DNA of 64,000 bases from CAJQQY01 sp045104975 (GCA_045104975.1 JBGCCY010000097.1:8220-72219); one strand, 5' to 3'. Shown: positions 51,289 through 61,420, counted from the stretch's first letter. Numbers and translations are program-made. Notes: a model not told the origin generated them from the letters alone.

Positions 51289-54200
51289 ATGAATCATTAT
51301 AAAATAACTGCTTGGTCAATCGTCATTATTTGTTTTTCTTTTTTTGGAAAAATAAATGCTCAAACGGAATCCGCATCGTTTGAAATTTTATTTAAAAAAG
51401 AAATAGTTGTTTTAGAGGAGAATTTTAAATCACTAAAAGGAGATGTCCTATTTGGAAAAGAAGAGGTAACTGAGGGGAAATATTTTCGGCTGATTCAGTT
51501 TTATGAAATCCCCAATTCAACTATTCAAAGAGAGATGAAAAAACTTGGAATTGTATTGTTAGAATATCTTCCCAATAAGGCATATTTCGCAAGTTTACCT
51601 GCCGATTTAGATTTTTATGCATTTAAGAAATTGCCGATTCGAAGTATCTCCAAAATAAAATCGAATTGGAAAACAACTAACCAATTTCAAAATAAAGACT
51701 TTGGTGCGTGGGCATTTGATGGAAAAAATATATCACTTTCGGTTTTTTATTTTAAAAACATATCTAAGGATTTTGTGAAAAAAACTTTTGAGAAAAATGG
51801 ATTTCAAGTTTTAAATGCATCAAAACATTTTCCAATTCTTAAAATAAAAACACCCATTCATTCTGTTGATTTAATTGCAGCATTTCCTTTTGTTAGTTTT
51901 GTCGGTCAAATTTCTGAACCAGGAAAACCCGAAGGCGACCCTTCTCGACATTTACATCGGAGTAATATTTTGGATGCTGATTTTCCAACAGGAAGACATT
52001 ATGATGGAACTGGAATTCGGGTAATGGTTCGAGATGATGGAGCAGTTGGACCACATATTGATTTTCAAGGAAGGCTTACTCAGGGAACGAACTATGGCGG
52101 TGGACATGGTGATGCCGTAGCAGGAATGGTCGGTGCCGCAGGTAATTTAGATCCCACTCAACGTGGAGCAGCTAAAGGAGCAGAAATTTATGTGCGAGAT
52201 TATCAATCAGATTTTTTGGATGGAATAATTGATTTGCATCAAAATGAAAATGTCTTATTGACCAATTCATCCTACTCTGATGGATGCAATAATGGATACA
52301 ATGATAATGCTTCGACGGTTGATTTTCAGGTTTTTGAAAACCCCACTTTGATGCATGTTTTTTCTGCAGGGAATGCTGGGGAGTCAGATTGTAATTATGG
52401 CGCCGGTGCCAACTGGGGGAATATTACGGGCGGTCATAAAATTGGGAAAAACGTTTTTACTATCGGCAATGTCCAATCTGACGGAACGCTTGAAAGTAAA
52501 AGTAGCCACGGCCCAACCACCGATGGAAGAATCAAACCAGACCTTTGTGCCAATGGTGTGATGACCACGACAACTGCTAATAATCAATATACCAGTACGA
52601 ATGGAACCTCTTTCGCAGCGCCAGCTGTGATGGGAGTGATGGCTCAACTATATCAAGCACATCAAGAGTTACAAGGTGAAATTCCAACCTCTGCGTTGAT
52701 TAAATCAATTATGCTTAATACCGCAACTGACATTGAAAATGAAGGACCTGATTTTCGATCGGGATGGGGAGTCGTCAATGCACATCGAGCCGTTCGTTGC
52801 TTGGAAGATGAAAGATATTTAGAAGATGAGATAGAACAAGGTGAAATTAATTCTCATAACATGACACTTCCAAATGATGTTCGACAACTCAAAGTCATGT
52901 TGTATTGGGCTGATGAAGAGGGCATTCCAAATGTAGCAAAAGCATTAGTAAATGATTTGGACTTAAATCTTACAGCTCCAGGTGGAGCGGTTTATTTACC
53001 TTGGATTTTGGATGAGTCACCTGATCCGATAGCATTAAGTTTGCCTGCCACTCAGGGAGAAGATCATCTCAATAATATGGAGCAAGTAGTCATCAATAAT
53101 CCAGTTGCTGGAGTTTACAATTTTAATGTTGAAGGATTTGAAATACCTTTTGGAAATGTGAAATATTATATTTCTTATGAAATCGTTACAGACGAAATGA
53201 CTTTGATTTTTCCAAATGGGGGAGAAGGGTTAGTACCAAATGAAATAGTGAAGATTCATTGGGAAGCTTACGATCAATCAAATAATTACCTCTTGGAATA
53301 TTCAAGTGATGAAGGAAATACTTGGAATAATATTGCTTCGATTGATGGCGGAATTCGGAGTTATGATTGGGAAATACCAAACTTAGCAACTGGCAAAGCA
53401 CAAGTAAGAATAAGTAATAACAATACTTCAGATATAAGTGATGCAAATTTTTCTATTAGCTCAATTCCTACAAATTTGGAAGTCGAGCAAGTCTGTTATA
53501 ATTCCATTCGACTAGTTTGGGAAGATCTACCCACAGCTAACTTTTATGAAGTTTTTACATTGGGAGAAAAATATATGGAATCCATTGGAACAACCTCAGA
53601 ACTATTTTTTGAGACTTCCATTGCGGATCCGACCGCAGATAACTGGTTTGCAATTCGAGCATTGGGTGATGATGAAATGGTGAGTAGAAGAACGCTTGCC
53701 ATTTTATATAATAACGATATTTTAAACTGTCCAACTGAATCTGATTTAGTGGCAGAAGAAATAATTGCGCCAGTAGCAGGAGTGGTAACACTTTGTGATG
53801 ACTACGTGGAAACAGTTATTTTTAAAATTGCAAATGCGGGAATTACCACACTTTCTGATTTTGAAATGTCTTATCAATTAAATGATGAACCTGTTGTGAC
53901 TGAATTATATTCAGGGTTTTTGGGAAGTAGTTTTATCTTTTCTTATATTTTTAATACACCTCTAACTATTTCATCATCAGGGAATTATACATTAAAAATG
54001 TGGGTAAATGATTTTACAGATCCTGCTAAATATAATGATTCCCTTTCGGTTGATTTTGAAGTAATTATTTCTCCACCTGCAGTTTTAGATATTTTTGAAG
54101 ATTTTGAATCAACTGTTTTTCCTCCTACTAATTGGGGCGTAGATAATTTAGACAACGGAATTACATGGGCTGAAAAGATAGTCATTGGAAGCGATGGGAA

Positions 54201-55377
54201 TATGACGAATACAGCTTGGATAGATAATTTTAATTACAACGGAAATGGAGCTGAAGATGAATTAATTACGATGACCTTGGACTTATCTGATATTCCAATA
54301 CCAGGCTTAAGTTTTGATTTAGCTTATGTTCCTTATTCTCAATTTAACTTTGATTCGATGAGAGTGGATGTTTACACAGATTGTGGAAACGAATATGTAG
54401 AAACAATATATGGAGCATCTGGTGTGGACTTAGCTTCCCTCCCAACAACAAATACTTCGGACTGGCAACCAGCCAATGCAACTGATTGGAAAAATGAAAT
54501 AATCAGTTTAGCTAATTTTTCAGACCAAGTGATTACGCTCAAATTTATCAATGTCAATGGTTTTGGAAATAATTTGTATTTGGATAACATCAATATATTT
54601 AATTCGACTGCTCCACCTATTGTTGATTTTAATTCTTCCGTTTTGACAGTTTGTATTAATGATACCATTACTTTTTATAACAATACAATTACAAATAGTG
54701 CAGCCAATTACCTTTGGGACTTTGGAACATCAGCCATGCCTTATAATTCCTCAACAGAAGAAGGTCCCCATGATATTGTTTTTTCAAATGTTGGAACTCA
54801 ATCCGTTTCCTTGGAAGTCACTAATGCTTATGGCACCGATTTTATTTCAAAGGAAGTTTTAGTAGTCGATGAACCTTCTGCCGCATTTGATTTTACAGCG
54901 GTGGATGGTGTTTTGAATTTCCAAAATTTATCTCAAAACGGAACAAGTTACTTTTGGGATTTTGGAGATGGAATGACTTCAGAAGAAGAGCATCCAGTTC
55001 ATACGTTTATAGAAAATGGAACTTACACGATCACTTTAACGGTGATTTCTGAAACTTGTAATAGTAATGTTATATACTCAGAGGAAGTGGTAGTTATTGC
55101 GACAAATGTGGAAGACTTAAAAGAAAAAATGGAGGTTTCTATTTTCCCAAATCCGAACGATGGACTTTTTTATCTGAGAATAGAAAGTGAAGGAGTAGAG
55201 AATTTCGAAATTGAATTGTTAGATGTAAATGGACGATTGCTAGATCAATTTTCAGTAAAAGAAAAGAATGAGGAATACATCCAATTGGTTGATTATCAGT
55301 ATTTTATAACTGGGATTTATTTGATTAAAATAAAAAGTGAACAAGGAATTATGATCAAGAAGATGATCGTTCAATAA
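51289..55377 (+). CDS. Subtilisin-like (S8) T9SS-secreted protease with PKD domains
   Basis: The 1362-residue protein has a signal peptide (ends KINAQ), an N-terminal propeptide-like region to about 220, and then the S8 catalytic domain. The triad is Asp at about 248-249 (VMVRDDGAVG), His near 273 (GGGHGDAVAGMVGAAG) and Ser near 441 (NGTSFAAPAVMGVMA), with the oxyanion Asn in FSAGNAGESD. Later come a jelly-roll P-like domain, a fibronectin-like domain (SIRLVWEDLPTANFYEVF), a CARDB-like segment, a MAM-like/jelly-roll region and two PKD domains (YLWDFGTSAMP; YFWDFGDGMTSEEEHPVHTF). The protein ends with a type A sorting domain (VSIFPNPNDGLFYLRI ... GIYLIKI). Expected at the cell surface or outside. 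Confidence 0.93.
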   Translation: MNHYKITAWSIVIICFSFFGKINAQTESASFEILFKKEIVVLEENFKSLKGDVLFGKEEVTEGKYFRLIQFYEIPNSTIQREMKKLGIVLLEYLPNKAYFASLPADLDFYAFKKLPIRSISKIKSNWKTTNQFQNKDFGAWAFDGKNISLSVFYFKNISKDFVKKTFEKNGFQVLNASKHFPILKIKTPIHSVDLIAAFPFVSFVGQISEPGKPEGDPSRHLHRSNILDADFPTGRHYDGTGIRVMVRDDGAVGPHIDFQGRLTQGTNYGGGHGDAVAGMVGAAGNLDPTQRGAAKGAEIYVRDYQSDFLDGIIDLHQNENVLLTNSSYSDGCNNGYNDNASTVDFQVFENPTLMHVFSAGNAGESDCNYGAGANWGNITGGHKIGKNVFTIGNVQSDGTLESKSSHGPTTDGRIKPDLCANGVMTTTTANNQYTSTNGTSFAAPAVMGVMAQLYQAHQELQGEIPTSALIKSIMLNTATDIENEGPDFRSGWGVVNAHRAVRCLEDERYLEDEIEQGEINSHNMTLPNDVRQLKVMLYWADEEGIPNVAKALVNDLDLNLTAPGGAVYLPWILDESPDPIALSLPATQGEDHLNNMEQVVINNPVAGVYNFNVEGFEIPFGNVKYYISYEIVTDEMTLIFPNGGEGLVPNEIVKIHWEAYDQSNNYLLEYSSDEGNTWNNIASIDGGIRSYDWEIPNLATGKAQVRISNNNTSDISDANFSISSIPTNLEVEQVCYNSIRLVWEDLPTANFYEVFTLGEKYMESIGTTSELFFETSIADPTADNWFAIRALGDDEMVSRRTLAILYNNDILNCPTESDLVAEEIIAPVAGVVTLCDDYVETVIFKIANAGITTLSDFEMSYQLNDEPVVTELYSGFLGSSFIFSYIFNTPLTISSSGNYTLKMWVNDFTDPAKYNDSLSVDFEVIISPPAVLDIFEDFESTVFPPTNWGVDNLDNGITWAEKIVIGSDGNMTNTAWIDNFNYNGNGAEDELITMTLDLSDIPIPGLSFDLAYVPYSQFNFDSMRVDVYTDCGNEYVETIYGASGVDLASLPTTNTSDWQPANATDWKNEIISLANFSDQVITLKFINVNGFGNNLYLDNINIFNSTAPPIVDFNSSVLTVCINDTITFYNNTITNSAANYLWDFGTSAMPYNSSTEEGPHDIVFSNVGTQSVSLEVTNAYGTDFISKEVLVVDEPSAAFDFTAVDGVLNFQNLSQNGTSYFWDFGDGMTSEEEHPVHTFIENGTYTITLTVISETCNSNVIYSEEVVVIATNVEDLKEKMEVSIFPNPNDGLFYLRIESEGVENFEIELLDVNGRLLDQFSVKEKNEEYIQLVDYQYFITGIYLIKIKSEQGIMIKKMIVQ

Positions 55378-55387
55378 GTCAAAAGTT

Positions 55388-55456
55388 AAAATAAAATATG
55401 AAATATCCTGAAGTTTTGATCTATTTAAAAAACTAAGATAATTCATATTTTATTTT
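55388..55456. terminator. Long-loop dyad between convergent genes
   Basis: AAAATAAAATATGAA (55388-55402) and TTCATATTTTATTTT (55442-55456) are exact reverse complements around a 39-bp spacer. A bidirectional terminator is likely. Confidence 0.65.
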
Positions 55457-55465
55457 TATAATCCT

Positions 55466-56322
55466 TCATCTCATCAGCGCTACGTCGCCACAGAAAGTTT
55501 TGATTTCACCATCCAAGTATTCAGTTTCTACACAATAAACATAGATATTTGGTGCCAAATTTTTTCCATCAAGAGTTCCATCCCAACCATTCTCAGCATA
55601 ATGTGGAGAAAAGTCAAAAGCCTCATAAACAACTCCACCCCAATTATCTAAAACTTGAAATTTATTAATTTTTACAACAGAGTTTCCCCCATAAATATAA
55701 AACCGGTCATTGACTTCATCACCATTTGGAGTAAATGCATTTGGAATAAAAATATCATCAAATTTTTCAACCTTCACAAAAATAGAACCTGCTACAATGC
55801 AATTTTCATTTTCCAAATAAACATAAAGAGTATGAGAATTAATTGGCAAATAAAGAAGATCACTTCCATTGTTATTAGGATTAACTAAAGGGTTTTCTAA
55901 ATCAGTTGAACTCCATGAAATTGTTTCATAGGCTCCAAGGATTAGAGCAGGAACTTCAAGCTCATTTCCAAGATCAATTGAAATGTCATCTCCTAATTTA
56001 ACTTGTAAAAGATTAGGTTCTGAAAGAGTAATATTTTTGGAATTATCACAACCATCTGCATCTTGAACGACAATGTTGAAATTTCCAGCAGAAAGATTCC
56101 TAATAAAGTTTTCAGTTGAAAAAGTTGTTCCATCATCAAAGGAATAAACAAATGGAGAAGCTCCATCGGTTACCGTGATAGTTATTTTTCCATCGGAATA
56201 TCCTGCACAACTTGGTGATCAAGTTCAACATCAAAAACAACATTACAAGCTGAACAAAGGCTTTGTTGAAGGAAAAAGAAGGCTAAAAAGAAAATGTAAT
56301 TGTATTGTTTTAATTTGTACAT
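55466..56322 (-). pseudogene. SprB-repeat protein with type B T9SS CTD, disrupted by a frameshift
   Basis: From the ATG at 56322 the frame encodes a signal peptide and MYKLKQYNYIFFLAFF...SACNVVFDVELDHQV, then hits a stop. A second frame picks up at SPSCAGYSDGKITITVTDG and runs through FSTENFIRNLSAGNFNIVVQDADGCDNS (an SprB-type repeat), then FDDIFIPNAFTPNGDEVNDRFYIYGG ... NWGGVVYE (gliding motility-associated CTD) to the stop at 55466. Joining the two needs a single-base shift near 56213-56222 and would give a protein of 285 residues. Either a true pseudogene or a sequencing/assembly slip; there is no A/T homopolymer at the site. The frame starting at residue 'LPINSH' is only the downstream part, not a separate gene. 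Confidence 0.8.
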
Positions 56323-56346
56323 AGCTTTTAATTTTAAAGTGAAAAA

Positions 56347-57483
56347 TTAAGTTTTGACCGGCGGATTATCTTTTAAGAACCTTAAAATATCTTTAGGCTC
56401 ATCTGATAAGTATAACATCTTATGATATTCTTTTCCATAGGATAATTGCTTTAAAAGCGGGAAAATCATCGTATCAATTTCGTATCGTTTTTTCCCTAAA
56501 AAAATCATGGGACTATAATAATTAAAGGTGCCATAATGATTTTGTGTAGCATCCATAAAAATTTCTTGCGTAGTTCCCGCACTTCCAGGGGAGCAAATAA
56601 TTCCGTACAAACTGATGGCTAGCAAAGTATCCTCTCTAATACTATTTGAGAAATATTTAGCAATATGTGAGGCAAATAAATTGCTCGGTTCATGTCCATA
56701 AAACCAAGTTGGGATAGCTAAACTATTTCCACCTTTTGGATATTTTTCTAATACTTTTAATGATTGACTATGGAAATTTTTATCTGAAAAGTGAGGTGCT
56801 TTTTGCAACATAGAAATTGCATCTAACAATTTTTTATTTGACTTTTTGGCAAAATAAGCTCCAAGATTTGTTGCTTCCATAATCCCTGGACCTCCGCCTG
56901 AAACCACTAAATAGCCAGCCTCCGCCAACAACTTAGCAGTCAAAGCCGTCTTCGTATAAAATTCATCAGTTCGTAAAGTACTATGCCCACCCATAAAACC
57001 GACACATTTTTTTTCAGTCATTCCATCATTCCTCGGTTCAATCAAATCACGTAGAGCATCATCCATCGCATGGTCATGAATTCGTTGCCAAAGTGCTTCG
57101 TTGATGCTAGGGTTAAATTTGGATTTGGAAAAATGTCGATAAATATGATAGTCAACACTATTATCTTTTTTTGGCGAAAAACCTTCCATTAATTCTTGCC
57201 AATTATATAATGATTTTCGGAAAGGAAAATAGGGTAGTTTTGGTGGACAAGGAAAAATGGTGGCTCCCTTTTTTTCCAAAAATGTTTTATCCTCAGGTTT
57301 TAAAAGACAACCGAGAAAGGTAGTATTACTAAATTTAAAAGTTTTCCAATTGATATCTAAATTTCTGAAATCTAAATCTTGCAAGGTGCAGTTTTTCAAA
57401 GAATTTCCTCCTTGAATAAATTGCTGGAAAGATTTAATCTCTTTGATAAAAATTTCTTGAGTGTCGAATTTTTTAAGGTGCAT
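56347..57483 (-). CDS. Long LOG-family Rossmann-fold protein
   Basis: The 378-residue protein is about twice the size of a standard LOG protein. Residues 1-125 form an extension rich in F/L/N (ENCTLQDLDFRNLDINWKTFKFSNTTFLGCLL resembles a pentapeptide-repeat-like stretch), and a LOG-type domain follows: CVGFMGGHSTLRTDEFYTKTA, YLVVSGGGPGIMEATNLGAYFAKK (about 194-217), then GIICSPGSAGTTQEIFMDATQNHYG near 293. The second motif is PGSAGTTQE rather than PGGxGTxxE, i.e. Ser instead of the second Gly. It may hydrolyse a nucleotide or be a nucleotide-binding relative. It is 53 bp from the next gene upstream (DUF6495). Confidence 0.8.
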   Translation of the reverse strand: MHLKKFDTQEIFIKEIKSFQQFIQGGNSLKNCTLQDLDFRNLDINWKTFKFSNTTFLGCLLKPEDKTFLEKKGATIFPCPPKLPYFPFRKSLYNWQELMEGFSPKKDNSVDYHIYRHFSKSKFNPSINEALWQRIHDHAMDDALRDLIEPRNDGMTEKKCVGFMGGHSTLRTDEFYTKTALTAKLLAEAGYLVVSGGGPGIMEATNLGAYFAKKSNKKLLDAISMLQKAPHFSDKNFHSQSLKVLEKYPKGGNSLAIPTWFYGHEPSNLFASHIAKYFSNSIREDTLLAISLYGIICSPGSAGTTQEIFMDATQNHYGTFNYYSPMIFLGKKRYEIDTMIFPLLKQLSYGKEYHKMLYLSDEPKDILRFLKDNPPVKT

Positions 57484-57536
57484 ATTTTTTAATTAAAATT
57501 TTGGGGAAACTAGCGGTTCTAAGGGTATGTCTAAAA

Positions 57537-58019
57537 TTATTTCTTCAAAGTTCGTAACAAGTGGAATAATTTTCCATCAGAAATCAAACTTCCCCATTGC
57601 ATCATTTGAAAAATTTCTTGCTCCCGATTATCATCTTTGTATTTTTTATCGGCAGAATATAATTGAAGTTGTGCGTCAGAAGTTTGAAGTTTTTTCATCA
57701 TCTCTTCTGAGGAAATATCATCGGTAAGATTCAAGTCAGATTCCCCTTCTATTTTTAATCCCATCAATTCGATGTTCTCTTTATTGCATCGAAAAATTTT
57801 CAAATCTTTTGGCGTTTTCATTTCTAGATATTCGATTTTCGAAATGGTTTTTTCAAAAACGATGTCGCTAAAAATTTCAATTAAACCTTCTGCTCTTTCA
57901 GGATTTTCTTTTTTTATTTTTTCCCAATCATCACCAGTTACCGTATTTGAAACCAAAAATCGAACAAATTCCGTTTCTAATTCTGCTAATTCCTCATTGG
58001 TTAATCTTCTATAGTTCAT
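57537..58019 (-). CDS. DUF6495 family protein
   Basis: The 160-residue soluble protein is acidic, with no signal peptide. The N-terminal MNYRRLTNEELAELETEFVRFLVSN and WEKIKKENPERAEGLIEIFSDIVFEKTISKIEYLEMK are the conserved parts of DUF6495, a Bacteroidota-only family with no known function. The gene is upstream of the LOG gene on the same strand and probably transcribed with it. Its start is divergent from the OmpA gene. Confidence 0.8.
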   Translation of the reverse strand: MNYRRLTNEELAELETEFVRFLVSNTVTGDDWEKIKKENPERAEGLIEIFSDIVFEKTISKIEYLEMKTPKDLKIFRCNKENIELMGLKIEGESDLNLTDDISSEEMMKKLQTSDAQLQLYSADKKYKDDNREQEIFQMMQWGSLISDGKLFHLLRTLKK

Positions 58020-58146
58020 ATTTGAAAATGAGTTTTTTAAATCTATATTTAAGTTTTAAATCGTTTTATTACTGAAATGCAAAAGTATTGAATAAATTAG
58101 ATTTTGGTAGTCAAAGGTGACTATTATCTTTTCTAAAAAACAAAAC

Positions 58147-59625
58147 ATGAAAAATTCAAAACCTCTATTTTATTTTTTTGTAATTGTATTGTTATTTTTT
58201 TCGAATGCTAATTACTCCTTGGCTCAATCTCTGAAAAATAAAGATGCCATATCTTTCAATGTCGTTGGCTTGGACTATTATGGTTTATTTAAAAATGACT
58301 TTGCTGGAGGTGAATACGTAACGAATGGTTTGAAAATAGGGTACCATCGAAATTTAGGAAGTGATCGACTTAATTTGGAAATTCCATTATTTTTCGGAGG
58401 ATCGAAAGTCCCGATAGAACCATTGCCGAATGATCCATTGGGAGATATTTCTGTCAAAACGCTAAAGATTTCATTTGGAGGACTTTTACAAGTTCAAGCA
58501 TTTAAGGAAAATAGATTTGTCGTTCCCTATCTTTCAGGAGGTTTTGTGATTACCAATATTTCGGATGTAGGAGGATTGCATGCAGAATTTCCACTTGGAA
58601 TTGGGTTTGATTTTAAATTATTCAAAAGAAGTTATTTTCACATTAGACCTGAATATCGATTTGGAGTACTTGAAGAAAATCGAGATAATGTGAATTTAAA
58701 TATTGGGTTGAAATTTTTATTAAACTCGGCGAAAGAAAAAACGCCATCTATTGAAGAAGATCGAGATCAAGATGGAGTGCTGAACGAAGTGGATAAATGT
58801 CCAGATATTCCAGGCTTGGTTTATTTGCGAGGTTGCCCAGATTCAGATAGTGATGGAATAATTGATGAAGATGATTTATGTCCGACGATTCTTGGTTTGG
58901 CGAAATTTGGTGGATGTCCTGATTCGGATAATGATGGAATTCCAGATCCTAATGATAAGTGTCCCAACGAGGCTGGTCCAATTCCAAATGGTGGTTGTCC
59001 CAATGTAGATTTAGATTCGGATGGTGATGGTGTAATGGACAAGGTCGATGAATGTATCTATGCACCTGGATTGCCAAAATTTAATGGTTGTCCTGATACT
59101 GATGGTGACGGAATTTCTGACAATGAAGACGGTTGTCCCAATAAAAAAGGGCCTGCGATTTTTGGTGGATGCCCTGATTCGGATAAAGATGGAATCATTG
59201 ATAAAAATGATAATTGTCCAAATGAAGCTGGTCCAAAATCAAATAAAGGTTGCCCTGAAGTAGTGAAGGAAGTACAAGAAGCGGTTAATTTGGCGGCGAA
59301 AAATGTTCAATTTGAAAATAATAGTTCGCAGATAAAAACGAAATCGTATGTTGAGTTGGATAATGTTTTTAATCTTTTGCAGCAATATCCTGAGTATAAT
59401 GTTTCGATTGGAGGACATACGGATAGTGCTGGAAATGAGGATTATAACCAAAAATTATCAGAAAGACGGGCAACAGCATGTTTGGATTATTTGGCAGAAA
59501 AAGGAATTAGTAGGAGTCGAATGAGTTCAGCAGGTTATGGAGAGACTCAACCAATATCGGGTAATTCCACAAATTCAGAAAGAGAAATGAACCGACGAGT
59601 TGAGTTTGTTTTATTTAAAAAATAA
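58147..59625 (+). CDS. OmpA-family protein with TSP3 repeats (copy 1)
   Basis: The 492-residue form starts at the ATG at 58147; a GTG at 58117 would add ten residues before the signal peptide. After the signal (ends NYSLAQ) comes an outer-membrane beta-barrel domain of about 180 residues (AISFNVVGLDYYGLFKNDF ... RPEYRFGVLEENRDNVNLNIGLKFLL), then a run of thrombospondin type 3 calcium-binding repeats (DQDGVLNEVDKCPD, DSDGIIDEDDLCP, DNDGIPDPNDKCPN and so on) of about 160 residues. A C-terminal OmpA domain follows (KNVQFENNSSQIKTKSYVELD, GGHTDSAGNEDYNQKLSERRA, YGETQPISGNSTNSEREMNRRVEF) that binds peptidoglycan. It is a structural link between outer membrane and cell wall. The next gene is a close paralogue. 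Confidence 0.93.
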   Translation: MKNSKPLFYFFVIVLLFFSNANYSLAQSLKNKDAISFNVVGLDYYGLFKNDFAGGEYVTNGLKIGYHRNLGSDRLNLEIPLFFGGSKVPIEPLPNDPLGDISVKTLKISFGGLLQVQAFKENRFVVPYLSGGFVITNISDVGGLHAEFPLGIGFDFKLFKRSYFHIRPEYRFGVLEENRDNVNLNIGLKFLLNSAKEKTPSIEEDRDQDGVLNEVDKCPDIPGLVYLRGCPDSDSDGIIDEDDLCPTILGLAKFGGCPDSDNDGIPDPNDKCPNEAGPIPNGGCPNVDLDSDGDGVMDKVDECIYAPGLPKFNGCPDTDGDGISDNEDGCPNKKGPAIFGGCPDSDKDGIIDKNDNCPNEAGPKSNKGCPEVVKEVQEAVNLAAKNVQFENNSSQIKTKSYVELDNVFNLLQQYPEYNVSIGGHTDSAGNEDYNQKLSERRATACLDYLAEKGISRSRMSSAGYGETQPISGNSTNSEREMNRRVEFVLFKK

Positions 59626-59650
59626 ATAAGGTTTTCATAATTTATTTTAA

Positions 59651-59690
59651 TGCCCCCAAAGCTTTTAGGTTTTGGGGGTTTTATTTTTTT
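59651..59690 (+). terminator. Intrinsic terminator of OmpA copy 1
   Basis: The stem CCCCCAAA / TTTGGGGG is followed by TTTTATTTTTTT. Confidence 0.9.
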
Positions 59691-59863
59691 ATAAGGAAAA
59701 GTATAAATTACTGAAATTGATAATGTGTGACCGATAAAGATAGCTTCGTCTTAAAGTGGAATTAAAGGAATTGGTAGTTTTATAAAAACTATATAATTTA
59801 ACCTTATGTTCGATTTTATTCAAATGTACCCAGATAAATTTTTTAACATAAAAAAGACGTAAA

Positions 59864-61342
59864 ATGAAGGACTTAAAAGTCGTAATTTTAACTATCGCCA
59901 CAGTATTTTTTCTAATGCTGTTTTCTCCAAATTCTTATTCACAATACTCCGGAAGCCGAGATGCGATCTCGCTGAATGTTGTTGGTGTAGATTATTATTC
60001 CTTGTTTAAGGATGATTTTCTAAATACAGATTATTCCACTTTTGGTGTAAAATTAGGTTATCATAGAAATTTAGTAGGAGACTTACTTAATTTAGAAATA
60101 CCTTTTTCTGTAGGATCAGCAATTGTTCTATTAGAACTAAATTATGTGAGTACAAGAGATTCAATATCTGGTAGAAGATTGAAAACCTCTCTTGGTGGAT
60201 TACTTCAATTGCAATTATTTGATGAAACGAAGAAAGTCGTTCCATACTTATCTGCAGGAGTTGTTGGAACATACATTGCCGATGAAGGGGAATGGCATGC
60301 AGAAATTCCGCTAGGTATTGGATTTGATTTTAGATTGAAAAAAGGTGCATATCTTCAAATCAGACCAGAATATAGAATAGGATTGGTGGATGATGATCGA
60401 AGTAATTTAAACCTAAATGTTGGATTTAAATATTTTCTTTCAGGTGAACCAACCCCTCCACCACCACCACCTGTCGATAATGATAGAGACAAAGATGGGG
60501 TGATGAATAGTATGGATGAATGTCCTGACGTGTTTGGAGTTGCTGCTCTAAATGGTTGTCCAGATTCTGACAATGATGGAATTACAGATGGTGATGATGC
60601 TTGTCCAACAGAGGCAGGAATCGCAAAATTCAATGGATGCCCTGATACAGATGGAGATGGATTGGCAGACAATAATGATAAATGTCCAAATGATGCTGGC
60701 CCAGAAGCAAATGCAGGTTGTCCTTACGGAGATTCAGACGGAGATGGTGTAACTGACAATATTGACGATTGTCCTTCACTTGCAGGAATGGCAAAATTCA
60801 ATGGTTGCCCAGATTCAGACGGAGATGGCATTGCTGATAATAAAGATGCTTGTCCAAAGCAAAAAGGTTTAGCTCAATTTGGAGGATGCCCAGATACAGA
60901 TAAAGATGGCATTGCTGATAATGATGATAAATGTCCAAATGAGGCTGGCCCAAAATCAAATAATGGATGTCCAGAAGTCGTAAAAGAAGTACAAGAAGCT
61001 ATTTCATTTGCTGCAAAAAATATACAGTTCGAAACCAATAGCTCAAGAATAAAATCTAGATCTTATAAAGATTTAGATAATGTAGCTGGTATTTTAGCTC
61101 AATATCCTGAATATAATGTTTCGATTTCAGGACATACTGATAGTGCTGGAAATGAAGATACCAATAGAAGATTGTCAGAGAAAAGAGCAAAAGCTTGTTT
61201 GAATTATTTGGTTAAGAAAGGGGTGACTGCCACTCGAATGGCTTCAGCCGGTTATGGTGAGTCTCAACCAATTGGGGATAATAAAACTAGTGAAGGACGA
61301 AAAATGAACCGACGAGTTGAGTTTAGTCTTTATAAAAGATAA
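59864..61342 (+). CDS. OmpA-family protein with TSP3 repeats (copy 2)
   Basis: The 492-residue protein has a signal peptide ending at NSYSQ. The barrel domain aligns throughout with copy 1 (AISLNVVGVDYYSLFKDDFLNTDYSTFGVKLGYHRNLVG ... FRLKKGAYLQIRPEYRIGL). A short Pro linker (PTPPPPPPV) leads into TSP3 repeats, and the OmpA domain (KNIQFETNSSRIKSRSYKDLD, SGHTDSAGNEDTNRRLSEKRA, YGESQPIGDNKTSEGRKMNRRVEF) completes it. Tandem duplication of copy 1; each copy has its own terminator, so they are separately expressed. Expected to stabilise the outer membrane. Confidence 0.93.
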   Translation: MKDLKVVILTIATVFFLMLFSPNSYSQYSGSRDAISLNVVGVDYYSLFKDDFLNTDYSTFGVKLGYHRNLVGDLLNLEIPFSVGSAIVLLELNYVSTRDSISGRRLKTSLGGLLQLQLFDETKKVVPYLSAGVVGTYIADEGEWHAEIPLGIGFDFRLKKGAYLQIRPEYRIGLVDDDRSNLNLNVGFKYFLSGEPTPPPPPPVDNDRDKDGVMNSMDECPDVFGVAALNGCPDSDNDGITDGDDACPTEAGIAKFNGCPDTDGDGLADNNDKCPNDAGPEANAGCPYGDSDGDGVTDNIDDCPSLAGMAKFNGCPDSDGDGIADNKDACPKQKGLAQFGGCPDTDKDGIADNDDKCPNEAGPKSNNGCPEVVKEVQEAISFAAKNIQFETNSSRIKSRSYKDLDNVAGILAQYPEYNVSISGHTDSAGNEDTNRRLSEKRAKACLNYLVKKGVTATRMASAGYGESQPIGDNKTSEGRKMNRRVEFSLYKR

Positions 61343-61371
61343 AATACAATAGATATTGTAAATATATTGTT

Positions 61372-61407
61372 AAGCCCCAAAAAACCATTAGGTTTTGGGG
61401 CTTTTCA
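61372..61407 (+). terminator. Intrinsic terminator of OmpA copy 2
   Basis: The stem AAGCCCCAAAA / TTTTGGGGCTT is followed by TTC; the last T's overlap the next region. The stem unit resembles the terminator of copy 1 (CCCCAAA/TTTGGGG), as expected after duplication. Confidence 0.88.
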
Positions 61408-61420
61408 GTTTTTTAGTTTT

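Noticed and set aside
55466..55849. A separate short gene for the CTD fragment starting at TTG
   Set aside because: The same frame continues upstream with SprB-repeat sequence to the frameshift, so it is the end of a longer broken gene.
58780..59250. Periodic repeats in the OmpA genes that look like a CRISPR or minisatellite
   Set aside because: They encode thrombospondin type 3 calcium-binding repeats in frame, with codon-level variation; no spacers of constant length.
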